NCBI GenBank assembly: GCA_003158365.1
Contig: PMIW01000162.1
Span: 1 to 44,840, forward strand
Direction: 5' to 3'
Length of the DNA: 44,840 bases
Source of the DNA: Ignavibacteriota bacterium
GTDB lineage: Bacteria > Bacteroidota > Ignavibacteria > Tepidaquicellales > Tepidaquicellaceae
A program made the position numbers and the translations under genes. How positions within the stretch are numbered: position 1 is the first letter of the stretch; every line of letters starts with the position of its first letter. The notes under the pieces were generated by a model. That model worked only from the letters and a program-made list of their open reading frames with translations, ran no database searches and was not told the DNA's origin. Positions 35,242 to 43,901 of the stretch are shown here, in pieces.

Positions 35242-36420
35242 TCATTTAATAAAGCTAATGAACTGAATGATTGTTTCCACCACAAATTCAATTTGTTCGT
35301 CCCTTAGTTCCGGATAAATAGGAAGAGCTATTGTTTCGTTAGAAGCCCTTTCTGAATTTACAAAACTTGTATTCTCAAATCTTGATTTCAGGCTTGCGAA
35401 ACATTCCTGCTTGTGAAAAGGAACGGGATAATATATTTCCGTACTGACTTCTTTTTCTGTCAGATGCTTTCTTACATCATCGCGATTCTGCACCCTGATT
35501 ACATACTGATTGTAAATGTGATAGTTTTTAAACCCGCTGTCTTTATATATTGCTCCGGGCAATAATACTTTTTCCTTACTGCTGAATTCGGTTATGCCCT
35601 CTTTACCTGCTACACCCGATTCCATAAATAATTTTGTATAAAGACCTGCATTTTTTCTGCGTTTTTCGGACCAGCTGTCGAGATGTGGAAGTTTTACGTT
35701 TAATACTGCTGCCTGAATTGCATCGAGCCTGAAGTTACCTCCGATGATTTTGTGATAATATTTTGGCTTACCCCCGTGCACTCTCATAATCCTTAACTTT
35801 GCACCAAGCTCATCATTATTAGTGATTACAAGTCCGCCGTCACCAAAGCATCCAAGATTCTTACTCGGGAAAAATGAGAAACAGCCTATATCTCCGTGGT
35901 TACCTACTTTTCTTCCGTCTTTATACTGCACTCCTATTGCCTGTGCTCCGTCTTCGATTACTTTCAGGTTATGTTTCTTTGCAAGAGCTGTTATTTCATC
36001 CATTTCAGCGGATTGACCGTAAAGATGAACAGGAATAATTGCTTTTGTTTTACTTGTTATTTTGTTCTCAATAGATTTTACATCTATGTTGTATGTCACA
36101 GGATTCGAATCAACAAAAATAGGTATCGCATTCATTCTCGAAACAACACCTGCAGTCGCGAAGAATGAATAAGTCGGTACAATAATTTCGTCACCGGGTT
36201 TTATGTCTATTGCCATTAAAGCGATAAGTAATGCATCCGTTCCAGAGGAGACCCCGATTGCATACTTGCAGTCAAGATATTCACACATTGATTTTTCCAG
36301 TTTTTCTACTTCCGGACCAAGAATAAAATATTGTGACTCAGCTGTCCTAATTAACGCTTCATCAAGTTCATTCTTCAAGGTTTTATATTGCGCTTTTAAA
36401 TCAAGTAATGGTACTTTCAT
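35242..36420 (-). CDS. wbpE: WbpE-like UDP-3-keto-GlcNAcA aminotransferase (DegT/DnrJ/EryC1)
   Basis: 392 residues. VPLLDLKAQYKTLKNELDEAL, VSSGTDALLIALMA, HLYGQSAEMDEI, EDGAQAIGVQY and the Schiff-base Lys at about 187 in FFPSKNLGCFGDGG are the WbpE/WlbC form of this family, distinct from the PseC-like paralogue at 31630. It transfers an amino group to C3 of UDP-3-keto-GlcNAc-uronate. With the adjacent WbpD- and WbpB-like genes and the UDP-GlcNAc dehydrogenase upstream, it completes a UDP-GlcNAc3NAcA pathway. Confidence 0.9.
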   Translation of the reverse strand: MKVPLLDLKAQYKTLKNELDEALIRTAESQYFILGPEVEKLEKSMCEYLDCKYAIGVSSGTDALLIALMAIDIKPGDEIIVPTYSFFATAGVVSRMNAIPIFVDSNPVTYNIDVKSIENKITSKTKAIIPVHLYGQSAEMDEITALAKKHNLKVIEDGAQAIGVQYKDGRKVGNHGDIGCFSFFPSKNLGCFGDGGLVITNNDELGAKLRIMRVHGGKPKYYHKIIGGNFRLDAIQAAVLNVKLPHLDSWSEKRRKNAGLYTKLFMESGVAGKEGITEFSSKEKVLLPGAIYKDSGFKNYHIYNQYVIRVQNRDDVRKHLTEKEVSTEIYYPVPFHKQECFASLKSRFENTSFVNSERASNETIALPIYPELRDEQIEFVVETIIQFISFIK

Positions 36421-36469
36421 GTTTATTAAAATTTATGTTCAGAAAAATCATTCAGTAATTATTTTCAAA

Positions 36470-37045
36470 TTATATTTCTTTAACAAGATTATTTTCCAAC
36501 TTGTACTTTTTCTGTGATTTATCACAAAAAGCAATTCCGTCTTTATCGAATTTTAATTTTTTACCTGCTTCGCTCAGCCACCCTACAACTCTGGCAGGAT
36601 TACCCACTGCAAGTGCAAAATCCGGAATATCTCTGGTAACTACAGCCCCTGCTCCGATAAATGCGAACCTGCCGATTGTATGTCCGCATACTATCGTGCT
36701 GTTCGCACCCAGCGACGCACCTTCTTTTACTAAAGTCTTTAAATAATATTGCGCACCTACCTGGGGATACTTGCTTCTCGGATCAATTATATTTGTAAAA
36801 ACCATCGATGGACCGCAAAATACGTAATCTTCCAGCTCGACACCTTCGTAAACAGATACGTTGTTTTGTATCTTTACAAAATTTCCGATTTTTACGTTAT
36901 TACCGATATTTACATTTTGTCCCAGAACACATTTGCTCCCTATTTTAGAACCGGATTGAACGTGGGAGAAATGCCACACTTTGGTACCTTCGCCAATTTC
37001 GACATTTTCATCAACAACGGCGAATTCATTTACATAATAATTCAT
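36470..37045 (-). CDS. wbpD: WbpD-like UDP-GlcNAc3NA N-acetyltransferase (left-handed beta-helix)
   Basis: 191 residues of hexapeptide repeats: VDENVEIGEGTKVWHFSHV, GSKCVLGQNVNIGNNVKIGN and the rest, with FTNIIDPRSKYP before the last coils and the ALAVGNPARVVGW ending of sugar acetyltransferases. Matches WbpD/WlbB, a trimeric acetyl-CoA enzyme acting on the 3-amino group. 49 bp before wbpE and 48 bp after the WbpB-like gene. Confidence 0.92.
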   Translation of the reverse strand: MNYYVNEFAVVDENVEIGEGTKVWHFSHVQSGSKIGSKCVLGQNVNIGNNVKIGNFVKIQNNVSVYEGVELEDYVFCGPSMVFTNIIDPRSKYPQVGAQYYLKTLVKEGASLGANSTIVCGHTIGRFAFIGAGAVVTRDIPDFALAVGNPARVVGWLSEAGKKLKFDKDGIAFCDKSQKKYKLENNLVKEI

Positions 37046-37093
37046 AATATTGTGAGTTTATTGATTATTTTTGAAAAGTACTTACAATTACTA

Positions 37094-38062
37094 TTATTCA
37101 TTTAATTTGACCTGCGAAATTTCCAGAACATCAAGTACATCCTTGGCGTGAACACCGTCCGTCCTCGGAGTTTTATCATTTATTATGCAGTCAAAGAAAT
37201 GTTTTTGCTCTTCTTCAAGCGGAGCTTTTTCCGGATAACTTATAACTTCATAATCCGAATCGAATTTTTCTATCGACCCGTTCACTATGCTGAATCCCTT
37301 TTTATAAAATTTAAGCTTTTCATTTTTCGAACTGTCCTGGAATACAAGCATCCCCTTGTCTCCTATTACTACTACACGGTGCTCTTTGAACGGATGAAGC
37401 CAGCTTACGAAAATGTGTGCGTGTACATTGTTCGGATATTTCAGGTATGTCAGAGTAGTATCTTCAATTTTTTCCTGCACAAATGCAGCCCCTTTAGCTC
37501 CGATATAAACAGGTTTGCTTCCTGTCAGGAACTGAATTATAGAAATATCGTGCGGGGCAAAACTCCATAATATGTTTTCTTCACTTCTTATCGTACCTAA
37601 ATTCAGCCTGTTGCTGTAAATATACTGAAGATTACCTATCAACCCTTCATCTATCATATCTTTCATTGTAAGTACAGCCGGATGATATAACAATACGTGC
37701 CCTACCATCAATTTTAATTTCCTTTCGTTCGAAATATTTATTAATTCAAAGGCTTCAGCTGAAAGCAAAGTAATCGGTTTTTCAACAAGTACATTTTTAT
37801 TTGCAAGAAGACATTTTTTTGCAACATCAAAATGAGTTTCTGCTGAGGTTGAAACAATTACTGCATTTATTCCGGAATCGTTTAAAACGTCATCCAGGTT
37901 AGAAGTAAATTTAATTTCTTTCGAAACCTGCTCAACCTTGCTTATGGCTGAGGAATTTATGTCACAAACAGATATTAAATTTTTATTTAAGATTTTGTAT
38001 GCGGTCTTAACATGATTCATTCCCCATTTCCCGCAACCTATAACTGCTAATTTTATTTCCAA
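37094..38062 (-). CDS. wbpB: WbpB-like UDP-GlcNAcA 3-dehydrogenase (Gfo/Idh/MocA)
   Basis: 322 residues. LAVIGCGKWGMNHVKTA is the NAD-binding loop and VLVEKPITLL the EKP motif carrying the catalytic Lys. HDISIIQFLTG is typical of the WbpB/WlbA group. It oxidises C3 of UDP-GlcNAc-uronate for the WbpE transamination. The TTG start at 38062 is needed to keep the first beta-strand, because a stop lies two codons upstream and the next Met comes after the GXGXXG loop. Confidence 0.9.
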   Translation of the reverse strand: MEIKLAVIGCGKWGMNHVKTAYKILNKNLISVCDINSSAISKVEQVSKEIKFTSNLDDVLNDSGINAVIVSTSAETHFDVAKKCLLANKNVLVEKPITLLSAEAFELINISNERKLKLMVGHVLLYHPAVLTMKDMIDEGLIGNLQYIYSNRLNLGTIRSEENILWSFAPHDISIIQFLTGSKPVYIGAKGAAFVQEKIEDTTLTYLKYPNNVHAHIFVSWLHPFKEHRVVVIGDKGMLVFQDSSKNEKLKFYKKGFSIVNGSIEKFDSDYEVISYPEKAPLEEEQKHFFDCIINDKTPRTDGVHAKDVLDVLEISQVKLNE

Positions 38063-38092
38063 TTTTTATTAATTTTATTTATTAAATGTGTT

Positions 38093-39187
38093 TTAATAGC
38101 CGCGTTTTAAAACTTTCCTGTAATCCGATTCAATCATTATCTTTACTAATTCATTGAATTTGGTTTTCGTCTGCCAGCCGAGTTTTTCTTTTGCTTTTGC
38201 AGAATTGCCGATTAATATATCGACTTCAGTCGGACGGTAATAGCCCTTATCCACTTCTACAACTACATCACCGATTTTCGGAATAATGTTTTTTTTATCG
38301 CCAACAATAGCACATTCGGATATTTTCTTTATTAATCCCTTTTCATCCTGCTCTTTACCTTTCCATTCCAGTTCTATTCCCAGCTCTTTAAAAGTCAGGT
38401 CCGTAAACTCCCTGACAGTATGTGTTTCACCTGTTGCAAGAACAAAATCCTCGGGATTTTTTTGCTGTAACATTAGCCACATACCCTCGCAGAATTCAGG
38501 TGCGTAACCCCAATCACGTTTTGCATTTAAATTACCCAGATACAATTTACTTTGCTTACCGAGTAAAATTCTTGAAACAGCTCTCGTAATTTTTCTTGTT
38601 ACGAATGTTTCCCCCCTTCTTGGCGATTCGTGATTGAACAAAATACCGTTGCACGCAAACAGATTATATGCTTCACGGTAATTTATCACAATCCAGTATC
38701 CGTAGATTTTTGCTGCTCCGTAAGGACTGCGGGGATAAAATGGGGTTTTTTCGTCTTGCGGAATCTCCTGTACTTTACCGAATAATTCGCTTGTCGAGGC
38801 CTGGTAAAATTTTGTCCTGATACCTGTTTCCCTTATAGCATCAAGAAATCTCAAAGTCCCTATTGCATCTACTTCAGCAGTATATTCGGGAATCTCGAAT
38901 GATACTTTTACATGGCTTTGTGCGGCAAGATTGTATATTTCATCGGGCTGGGTCTTCTCAATCAGCCTGTTCAGGTTGCTCGTATCTGTTACATCTCCGT
39001 AATGCAGGAATAATTTTTTATTCAGTATATCCGGATTATTATACAAATGGTCAATTCTACCGGTATTAAATGAACTGCTTCTTCTGATAATACCGTGAAC
39101 TTCATAATCTTTACCAAGCAAAATTTCGGTAAGGTAGCTTCCATCCTGTCCGGTTATTCCGGTTATTAATGCTATTTTCTTTTTCAA
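38093..39187 (-). CDS. gmd: GDP-mannose 4,6-dehydratase
   Basis: 364 residues. ALITGITGQDGSYLTEILL, VHGIIRRSSSFNTGRIDHLY, the catalytic region with YGAAKIYGYW, and FNHESPRRGETFVTRK are diagnostic for Gmd. It makes GDP-4-keto-6-deoxymannose, precursor of GDP-fucose, GDP-rhamnose or GDP-perosamine. No fucose synthase (Fcl/WcaG) is in the window, so the final sugar is open; the GT11 enzyme at 19120 favours fucose. Start is TTG, forced by the lack of any Met before the NADP-binding loop. It follows a 214-bp gap with a good promoter candidate. Confidence 0.96.
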   Translation of the reverse strand: MKKKIALITGITGQDGSYLTEILLGKDYEVHGIIRRSSSFNTGRIDHLYNNPDILNKKLFLHYGDVTDTSNLNRLIEKTQPDEIYNLAAQSHVKVSFEIPEYTAEVDAIGTLRFLDAIRETGIRTKFYQASTSELFGKVQEIPQDEKTPFYPRSPYGAAKIYGYWIVINYREAYNLFACNGILFNHESPRRGETFVTRKITRAVSRILLGKQSKLYLGNLNAKRDWGYAPEFCEGMWLMLQQKNPEDFVLATGETHTVREFTDLTFKELGIELEWKGKEQDEKGLIKKISECAIVGDKKNIIPKIGDVVVEVDKGYYRPTEVDILIGNSAKAKEKLGWQTKTKFNELVKIMIESDYRKVLKRGY

Positions 39188-39277
39188 ATTTTGAAAATAT
39201 TAAATTTTTAATAAAATATTGCGACTTTTTGAATATAGCTCCGCCTAATTACTCACATTTAAGCAAAAAATCACAAA

Positions 39278-39299
39278 AAATTCAGATTTTACTGAATTT
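39278..39299 (-). terminator. Hairpin with T-tract in the wbpA-gmd gap
   Basis: Perfect 8-bp inverted repeat AAATTCAG / CTGAATTT with a 6-nt loop; on the minus strand the stem runs into six Ts. About 100 nt past the wbpA stop. It may end the upstream transcript, act as an attenuator in the gmd leader, or, since the predicted gmd transcript start is only a few bases before it, form a 5' stem-loop. The stem has only two G-C pairs. Confidence 0.4.
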
Positions 39300-39310
39300 C
39301 TGTAATCTTA

Positions 39311-39339
39311 AATATACTTTTATTCAATACTTTTATCAA
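39311..39339 (-). promoter_or_regulatory. Candidate sigma-70-type promoter for gmd and downstream genes
   Basis: On the minus strand TTGATA (39334-39339) and TATATT (39311-39316) are separated by exactly 17 bp, each one mismatch from the sigma-70 consensus. Predicted transcript start near 39303, about 117 nt before the gmd start. Chance matches are common in DNA this AT-rich, and Bacteroidota-group primary sigma factors prefer other motifs, so this is a candidate only. Confidence 0.4.
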
Positions 39340-39401
39340 TATAAAAAAAGGAATTCAAAAACCCACAATTCATTTATAATTACCGCAAAAATAAATACTT
39401 A

Positions 39402-40709
39402 CTAAGCTTTGAATATTTTTGAACTTTTAAATTTACCAAACGCATTCCTGGTATCAACTATAATCCTGGAATTCCGTAAAATAAATTCATAATCATAATA
39501 AGTATGATCAGTAGATAATAATACTAAATCATATTTTGAAAGATTGGATTTGGTAATTTTTGTTGATTTTTTATTAAACTTATATTTTCTTAATTTCGGA
39601 ATTTCCGTTACATAATCATCGTTATAATCCACAATCGCACCCCTGTCCTGAAGTAATTCAATTAATTTTAAGGACGGTGATTCACGTATGTCATCGATGT
39701 CTTTCTTGTATGCCAGTCCAAGTATTAGAATTTTTGCTCCGTTAATATGCTTGAAGTTTTTGTTAAATGCATGCATTACTTTTTCTACTACATAATACGG
39801 CATGGAAGTATTTACTTCACCTGCAAGCTCTATAAACTTCGTGGATATCTCAAATTCACGTGCTTTCCATGTTAAATAAAAAGGATCTATCGGTATGCAA
39901 TGCCCACCCAAACCAGGTCCGGGGTAAAACGGCGTGAACCCGAACGGTTTTGTAGATGCTGCACTTATTACTTCCCAAATATCTATGTCCATTCTGTCGA
40001 ACACTGTTTTTAATTCATTTACCAGAGCTATATTTATCGAGCGGTATATATTTTCAAGCAATTTAGTGGCTTCTGCTGCACGTGCGCTCGATACTGTTAC
40101 TACTGTATCAATTACTTTGCTGTAAATCATCTTTCCTATCATTGTGCATTTTTCAGTAACCCCGCCGACTACTTTGGGAATTGTAGACGTAGAATAGTGC
40201 GGATTATTCGGGTCTTCCCTTTCAGGCGAAAAACACAACCAGAAATCTTTTCCTACTTTTAAACCGGTTTTTTCAAGTATGCGTAGTATATCCTCATCAG
40301 TTGTTCCGGGATATGTTGTGCTTTCAAGCGATATCAACTGCCCTTTTCGCATATACTTTGCAATCTCCTCGGTGGAATTCAATACATAACTCAAATCAGG
40401 CTCCCTGTTTGCATTTAATGGTGTCGGGACACAAATAATAACTGCATCTGTTTCTTTTATCCTCGAAAAATCCGTTGTCGCTAAAAATGTCTTTCTGTTC
40501 ACTTCTTTCTTTATTTTTTCAGAAGGGATATGTTTTATGTAAGATTTTTTTTCTTTATTTATTTTTCTGACTTTCCCGGCATCTAAATCAAATCCTATTA
40601 CCTGAATATTCTTAATGGAAAATTCCAAAGCAAGAGGCAAACCCACATATCCTAACCCGATTATTCCTACCTTAAATTTATTTTTTTTAATTTTTTGTAC
40701 TAAATCCAT
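39402..40709 (-). CDS. wbpA: UDP-N-acetylglucosamine 6-dehydrogenase (WbpA-like)
   Basis: 435 residues, three UDP-sugar dehydrogenase domains. VGIIGLGYVGLPLALEF is the NAD loop, SLESTTYPGTTDE the central motif, and Cys at about 271 in GLGGHCIPIDP the catalytic nucleophile; LILGLAYKKDIDDIRESP opens the C-terminal UDP-binding domain. The TTYPGTT and CFSPEREDPNN segments favour the WbpA (UDP-HexNAc) group over UDP-glucose dehydrogenases. It produces UDP-GlcNAc-uronate for the WbpB/E/D enzymes encoded just downstream. 21 bp after the NusG-like gene. Confidence 0.92.
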   Translation of the reverse strand: MDLVQKIKKNKFKVGIIGLGYVGLPLALEFSIKNIQVIGFDLDAGKVRKINKEKKSYIKHIPSEKIKKEVNRKTFLATTDFSRIKETDAVIICVPTPLNANREPDLSYVLNSTEEIAKYMRKGQLISLESTTYPGTTDEDILRILEKTGLKVGKDFWLCFSPEREDPNNPHYSTSTIPKVVGGVTEKCTMIGKMIYSKVIDTVVTVSSARAAEATKLLENIYRSINIALVNELKTVFDRMDIDIWEVISAASTKPFGFTPFYPGPGLGGHCIPIDPFYLTWKAREFEISTKFIELAGEVNTSMPYYVVEKVMHAFNKNFKHINGAKILILGLAYKKDIDDIRESPSLKLIELLQDRGAIVDYNDDYVTEIPKLRKYKFNKKSTKITKSNLSKYDLVLLSTDHTYYDYEFILRNSRIIVDTRNAFGKFKSSKIFKA

Positions 40710-40730
40710 AGAGGTTTTTTGATTTATTAA

Positions 40731-41258
40731 TTAATGATTGGTATTTATTAATGGTTTGAACAGTTTTACTTCTGAACTGCTTAATTGTACACTGAACGTG
40801 GAATTTAATTCGATTATATTTACTATCAACTTATAATGACCCCTGATTTCTTTTATGTAACCGGTCAATCCCCTGAATATTCCCCCTGTTATTTCCACTA
40901 AATCTCCTTCCATTATGCTTTTTTCCTCAATCCTGATTTTTTCAGGCGCCTGAAGAGATAATTTAATATTCAGAATCTCTTTTTCAGATACTATTGCAGG
41001 CCTTTTTTGATACATTAAGTATCTCAGAGCTCCGTATGTATTTGATATAGCCCTGATTCTCTCACCCTCGTCAGAATTCACAAAAACATATCCGGGAAAT
41101 AAAGGTACCATTAACTTTTTCTTTCTGTCCGACCAATACCTTACCGTCTGTATCATTGGCAGAAAAACTTCAATGTCTTTGCTGATTATCTGCTCAAATA
41201 CTTTCTTTTCATTTTTAGGTTTGGTATGAATTACATACCAGTTCTTTGCATCGCTCAA
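40731..41258 (-). CDS. NusG-family transcription antiterminator (UpxY/RfaH-like)
   Basis: 175 residues. NWYVIHTKPKNEKKVFEQI opens the NGN domain, continuing through RYWSDRKKKLMVPLFPGYVFV; a KOW domain follows at about 115-150 (EGDLVEITGGIFRGLTGYI). Paralogues of this kind (UpxY, RfaH, LoaP) are operon-specific elongation factors that let RNA polymerase cross early terminators in long capsule operons. Its position near the promoter end of a 38-kb gene block fits that role. Start is TTG; no Met occurs before the first NGN strand. Confidence 0.9.
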   Translation of the reverse strand: MSDAKNWYVIHTKPKNEKKVFEQIISKDIEVFLPMIQTVRYWSDRKKKLMVPLFPGYVFVNSDEGERIRAISNTYGALRYLMYQKRPAIVSEKEILNIKLSLQAPEKIRIEEKSIMEGDLVEITGGIFRGLTGYIKEIRGHYKLIVNIIELNSTFSVQLSSSEVKLFKPLINTNH

Positions 41259-41295
41259 AATATCCGTACTGGTTTAACTTGTAAATGGTATTTTC

Positions 41296-41577
41296 TTAAT
41301 CAAAATAACTTTTTAAAAACTTCTGGACTATGTATGCAGATAATATCATCAGTACAATGTACATTAAAACAAGTTGAAAGAAATTCTTGCTGATTTTATA
41401 TGAGAAAATTTTCCCTCTCCATCCGCATGACTGGCAGAAATAAGGACTTAACTTTATCTTCCTTAGTATTTTTTCAATAACATTACGCGTCCTGCTTCTT
41501 CTTAAAGCAGCAATTTTACCGCAATTCGGACATCTTGCCAGCTGAACATTCTTCCTTACAAATAATCTTAAGTTCAA
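41296..41577 (-). CDS. Small zinc-ribbon membrane protein, unknown function
   Basis: 93 residues. Two CXXC pairs, ARCPNCGK (about 15-20) and PYFCQSCGWRG (about 47-52), would bind one zinc as a ribbon, with a basic stretch RRSRTRNVIEKILRKIK between them. A single transmembrane helix (about 67-87, FFQLVLMYIVLMILSAYIV) follows, so the ribbon probably faces the cytosol. No family is recognised. It lies between the autokinase gene (16 bp) and the antiterminator gene (37 bp), which suggests a regulatory or scaffold role in export. TTG start. Confidence 0.75.
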   Translation of the reverse strand: MNLRLFVRKNVQLARCPNCGKIAALRRSRTRNVIEKILRKIKLSPYFCQSCGWRGKIFSYKISKNFFQLVLMYIVLMILSAYIVQKFLKSYFD

Positions 41578-41593
41578 TTTCTGTTGTTTTTAA

Positions 41594-43867
41594 TTAAGAT
41601 TTTTTTACCTGTTTACTTCTTCTTTTATCCAATCCATCCGGTCTTGAATAATAATAATAATAATTGTAATAATATCCGTAAGCACTCTTCAGACTAAAAT
41701 TATTAAGCACGGAGCCAAGAAACTTATGAGAATCGATCTGATTTATTCTTTGATACGTTTTCAAAAATGCATCCATCGGTGTCTTATTTGCCTGAACAAT
41801 CAGGATTGTTCCGTCTGATATTCTTGATAAAATTTCCGGGTCGGTAACAGAAATAAAAGGAGGAGAATCAAGTATTATCATATCATAAATACCTCTTAAC
41901 TTTTCAAGAAAATCTACCATTTGTTTTGAACCCAGTAACTCAGATGGATTTGGCGGTATAGTTCCGCTCGTTATGTAAAATAAATTATCCAGTTTCGTCG
42001 AACGCGTTATCTCTTCGAGAGAAACATTGGAAAACAAATAATCGCTTAACCCCGGAAATCTTTCCGCTTCAAATACAGCGTGAATTCTCGGCTTTCTCAA
42101 ATCGCAATCCATTAACAAAACTTTTTTATCGGCAAGGGCAAAACTTCCTGAAAGATTCAGGGCAACTGTGGTCTTTCCTTCTCCCGGAACGGAACTTGTA
42201 ACTAATATAGTTTTTAATTCGGACTCCAGCTTTGAATAAAGTACCCGCGTTCTTAATGCCTTAAAAGATTCAGATGCGATTGCATTCGGCTTGTTGGCAA
42301 CAATGAACTCAAGCTGGGATGAACCGAGCTCCTTTAACTCTTCAATTGACGGTACCCAGGCTAATACAGATACTCCTTTCTGTTCAATCTCTTCGGGATT
42401 CTTTATTGACCTGTCGAGATAATTTCTGAGGAATGCAAAACCGATTCCAAGTATCAGTCCCAATACCGAACCAATCAATACTATCAACTGGCGGTTTGGT
42501 TTGGAAGGGCTTGTAGGAAATAAAGCTTTATCGATAATATTTACGTTCCCAAGCTGGGCTCTTTCATTAATAAGTGCTTCCTGGTATTTTTCTTCCAGTG
42601 CCAGAAATAATTTCTCGTTTGATTTTCTTGCTCGCTCTAATCTTGCTAATTCCATACTCTGTGAAGGTAACTTTCCAAAATCTAATTCATATTTGGATAA
42701 TAACCTGTTTAACGAATTTACTTTCGCCTTATTGGATTGTACCTCGATACTTTCTTCTATAAATTTCTGGTAAATTGTGGATTTGTCTGAAGGTGTATTT
42801 GATAATAATCCCGTTTTAATTGCTTTGATTCTGTCTTCATAATCCTTTTTTAAAGGTGCTAACTTTTTATCGTAATCCGACTTTACTTTATCAATTAATT
42901 TTTGATCAGCTGATACAGTTATATCCAGATTTTTCTGTATCTCAATTTCCGCAATTTTCTTCTGAAGCTCATTTACATACGGCTGGTTCAATTGTCCTTC
43001 TATATAACCGGGAATGCTGTTATCGATTTTTTCAAGTTCGTTTTTTAATTCGGAATACGCCTTCTCCTTTGAGGTTAAATCGACATCAGCCGCATTTTTA
43101 GCGGCTTCGAACGAGGAAATCTGGTCAACGAGTTTTCTTGCCTGGTCATCCAGAAACATAATGCCGCCTTTTTGCTGGTAGTCCTGCAACGCGGCTTCGG
43201 AATTTGATAAATCGTTAATCCTCTTGCTTTTTTCTTCTTCCAAAAAGTTTTTTATTGTTGTCAGCTCGCGTCTTGCAAAGTCAATACTGTATTTTAAATA
43301 AGTTTCCGCATAAACATTTGCAATCAACTGCGTTTCATAACTCGAAGGACTTTGAACTTCTATTTCTGCTATATCAAGACCTCTCTTCTGATTTATGGCT
43401 ACAATGCTTCCCAATATTGATGTCAAAGAAGATGCGGGAATTACATCAACTTTTACTTCCGGATTCCTGTTTACCAGATAAAAATAAAGGCTCTTATTCG
43501 GATTGACTCTGAAACTATCAAGTAGTGTGGCTGCGACCTTTCCCCTTATTGTATAACTTTTCAGAATTTCTATTTCATTCGAAATATATCTGTCTGTCTG
43601 AAAATCCTGAAACTCGGGAATTAATTGCGTGGATAATATGCTTCCCTGCGGCCTTACAATTTTTAAACTTGTTGTTGTCTTGTAAATATTAACTGCGTTC
43701 ATTACATATATAACTGTCACTAAAACACTGGCAGAAAAAATCAATAAGATTGGCAATATATTTGACCTTAAAACATTTAAATACTCTTTAAGGTTATTCG
43801 AAGGATGCGGGGAAGTGATTATCGGTTTGGTTCCTTGTCCACCCTGTATTTTTACACCTTGATTCAA
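41594..43867 (-). CDS. wzc: Wzc-like polysaccharide co-polymerase / BY-type tyrosine autokinase
   Basis: 757 residues. A Wzz domain with a first membrane helix near 35-55, a long periplasmic coiled coil (about 200-440), a second helix (about 460-482, LIVLIGSVLGLILGIGFAF), then a cytosolic BY-kinase with Walker A in SSVPGEGKTT (about 562), Walker A' in VLLMDCDLRKPR and Walker B in MIILDSPPF. The C-terminus has a tyrosine cluster, YGYYYNYYYYY, the autophosphorylation site of Wzc/CapB proteins, coded partly by five TAT repeats. It controls chain length and couples Wzy polymerisation to export. TTG start; 34 bp after the SLBB gene. No separate low-molecular-weight phosphatase gene was seen. Confidence 0.95.
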   Translation of the reverse strand: MNQGVKIQGGQGTKPIITSPHPSNNLKEYLNVLRSNILPILLIFSASVLVTVIYVMNAVNIYKTTTSLKIVRPQGSILSTQLIPEFQDFQTDRYISNEIEILKSYTIRGKVAATLLDSFRVNPNKSLYFYLVNRNPEVKVDVIPASSLTSILGSIVAINQKRGLDIAEIEVQSPSSYETQLIANVYAETYLKYSIDFARRELTTIKNFLEEEKSKRINDLSNSEAALQDYQQKGGIMFLDDQARKLVDQISSFEAAKNAADVDLTSKEKAYSELKNELEKIDNSIPGYIEGQLNQPYVNELQKKIAEIEIQKNLDITVSADQKLIDKVKSDYDKKLAPLKKDYEDRIKAIKTGLLSNTPSDKSTIYQKFIEESIEVQSNKAKVNSLNRLLSKYELDFGKLPSQSMELARLERARKSNEKLFLALEEKYQEALINERAQLGNVNIIDKALFPTSPSKPNRQLIVLIGSVLGLILGIGFAFLRNYLDRSIKNPEEIEQKGVSVLAWVPSIEELKELGSSQLEFIVANKPNAIASESFKALRTRVLYSKLESELKTILVTSSVPGEGKTTVALNLSGSFALADKKVLLMDCDLRKPRIHAVFEAERFPGLSDYLFSNVSLEEITRSTKLDNLFYITSGTIPPNPSELLGSKQMVDFLEKLRGIYDMIILDSPPFISVTDPEILSRISDGTILIVQANKTPMDAFLKTYQRINQIDSHKFLGSVLNNFSLKSAYGYYYNYYYYYSRPDGLDKRRSKQVKKS

Positions 43868-43901
43868 AAACTGAAAATTAATTTATTAAATTGAAGGATT
43901 C

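Noticed and set aside
37148..37570. 140-codon plus-strand open frame inside the wbpB-like gene
   Set aside because: Fully antisense to a strongly supported Gfo/Idh/MocA gene; aromatic-rich shadow translation.
39169..39405. Possible small plus-strand gene in the wbpA-gmd gap
   Set aside because: Low-complexity Asn/Lys/Phe-rich translation, overlaps the gmd start, and no ribosome-binding site or homology; the gap is better explained as regulatory.
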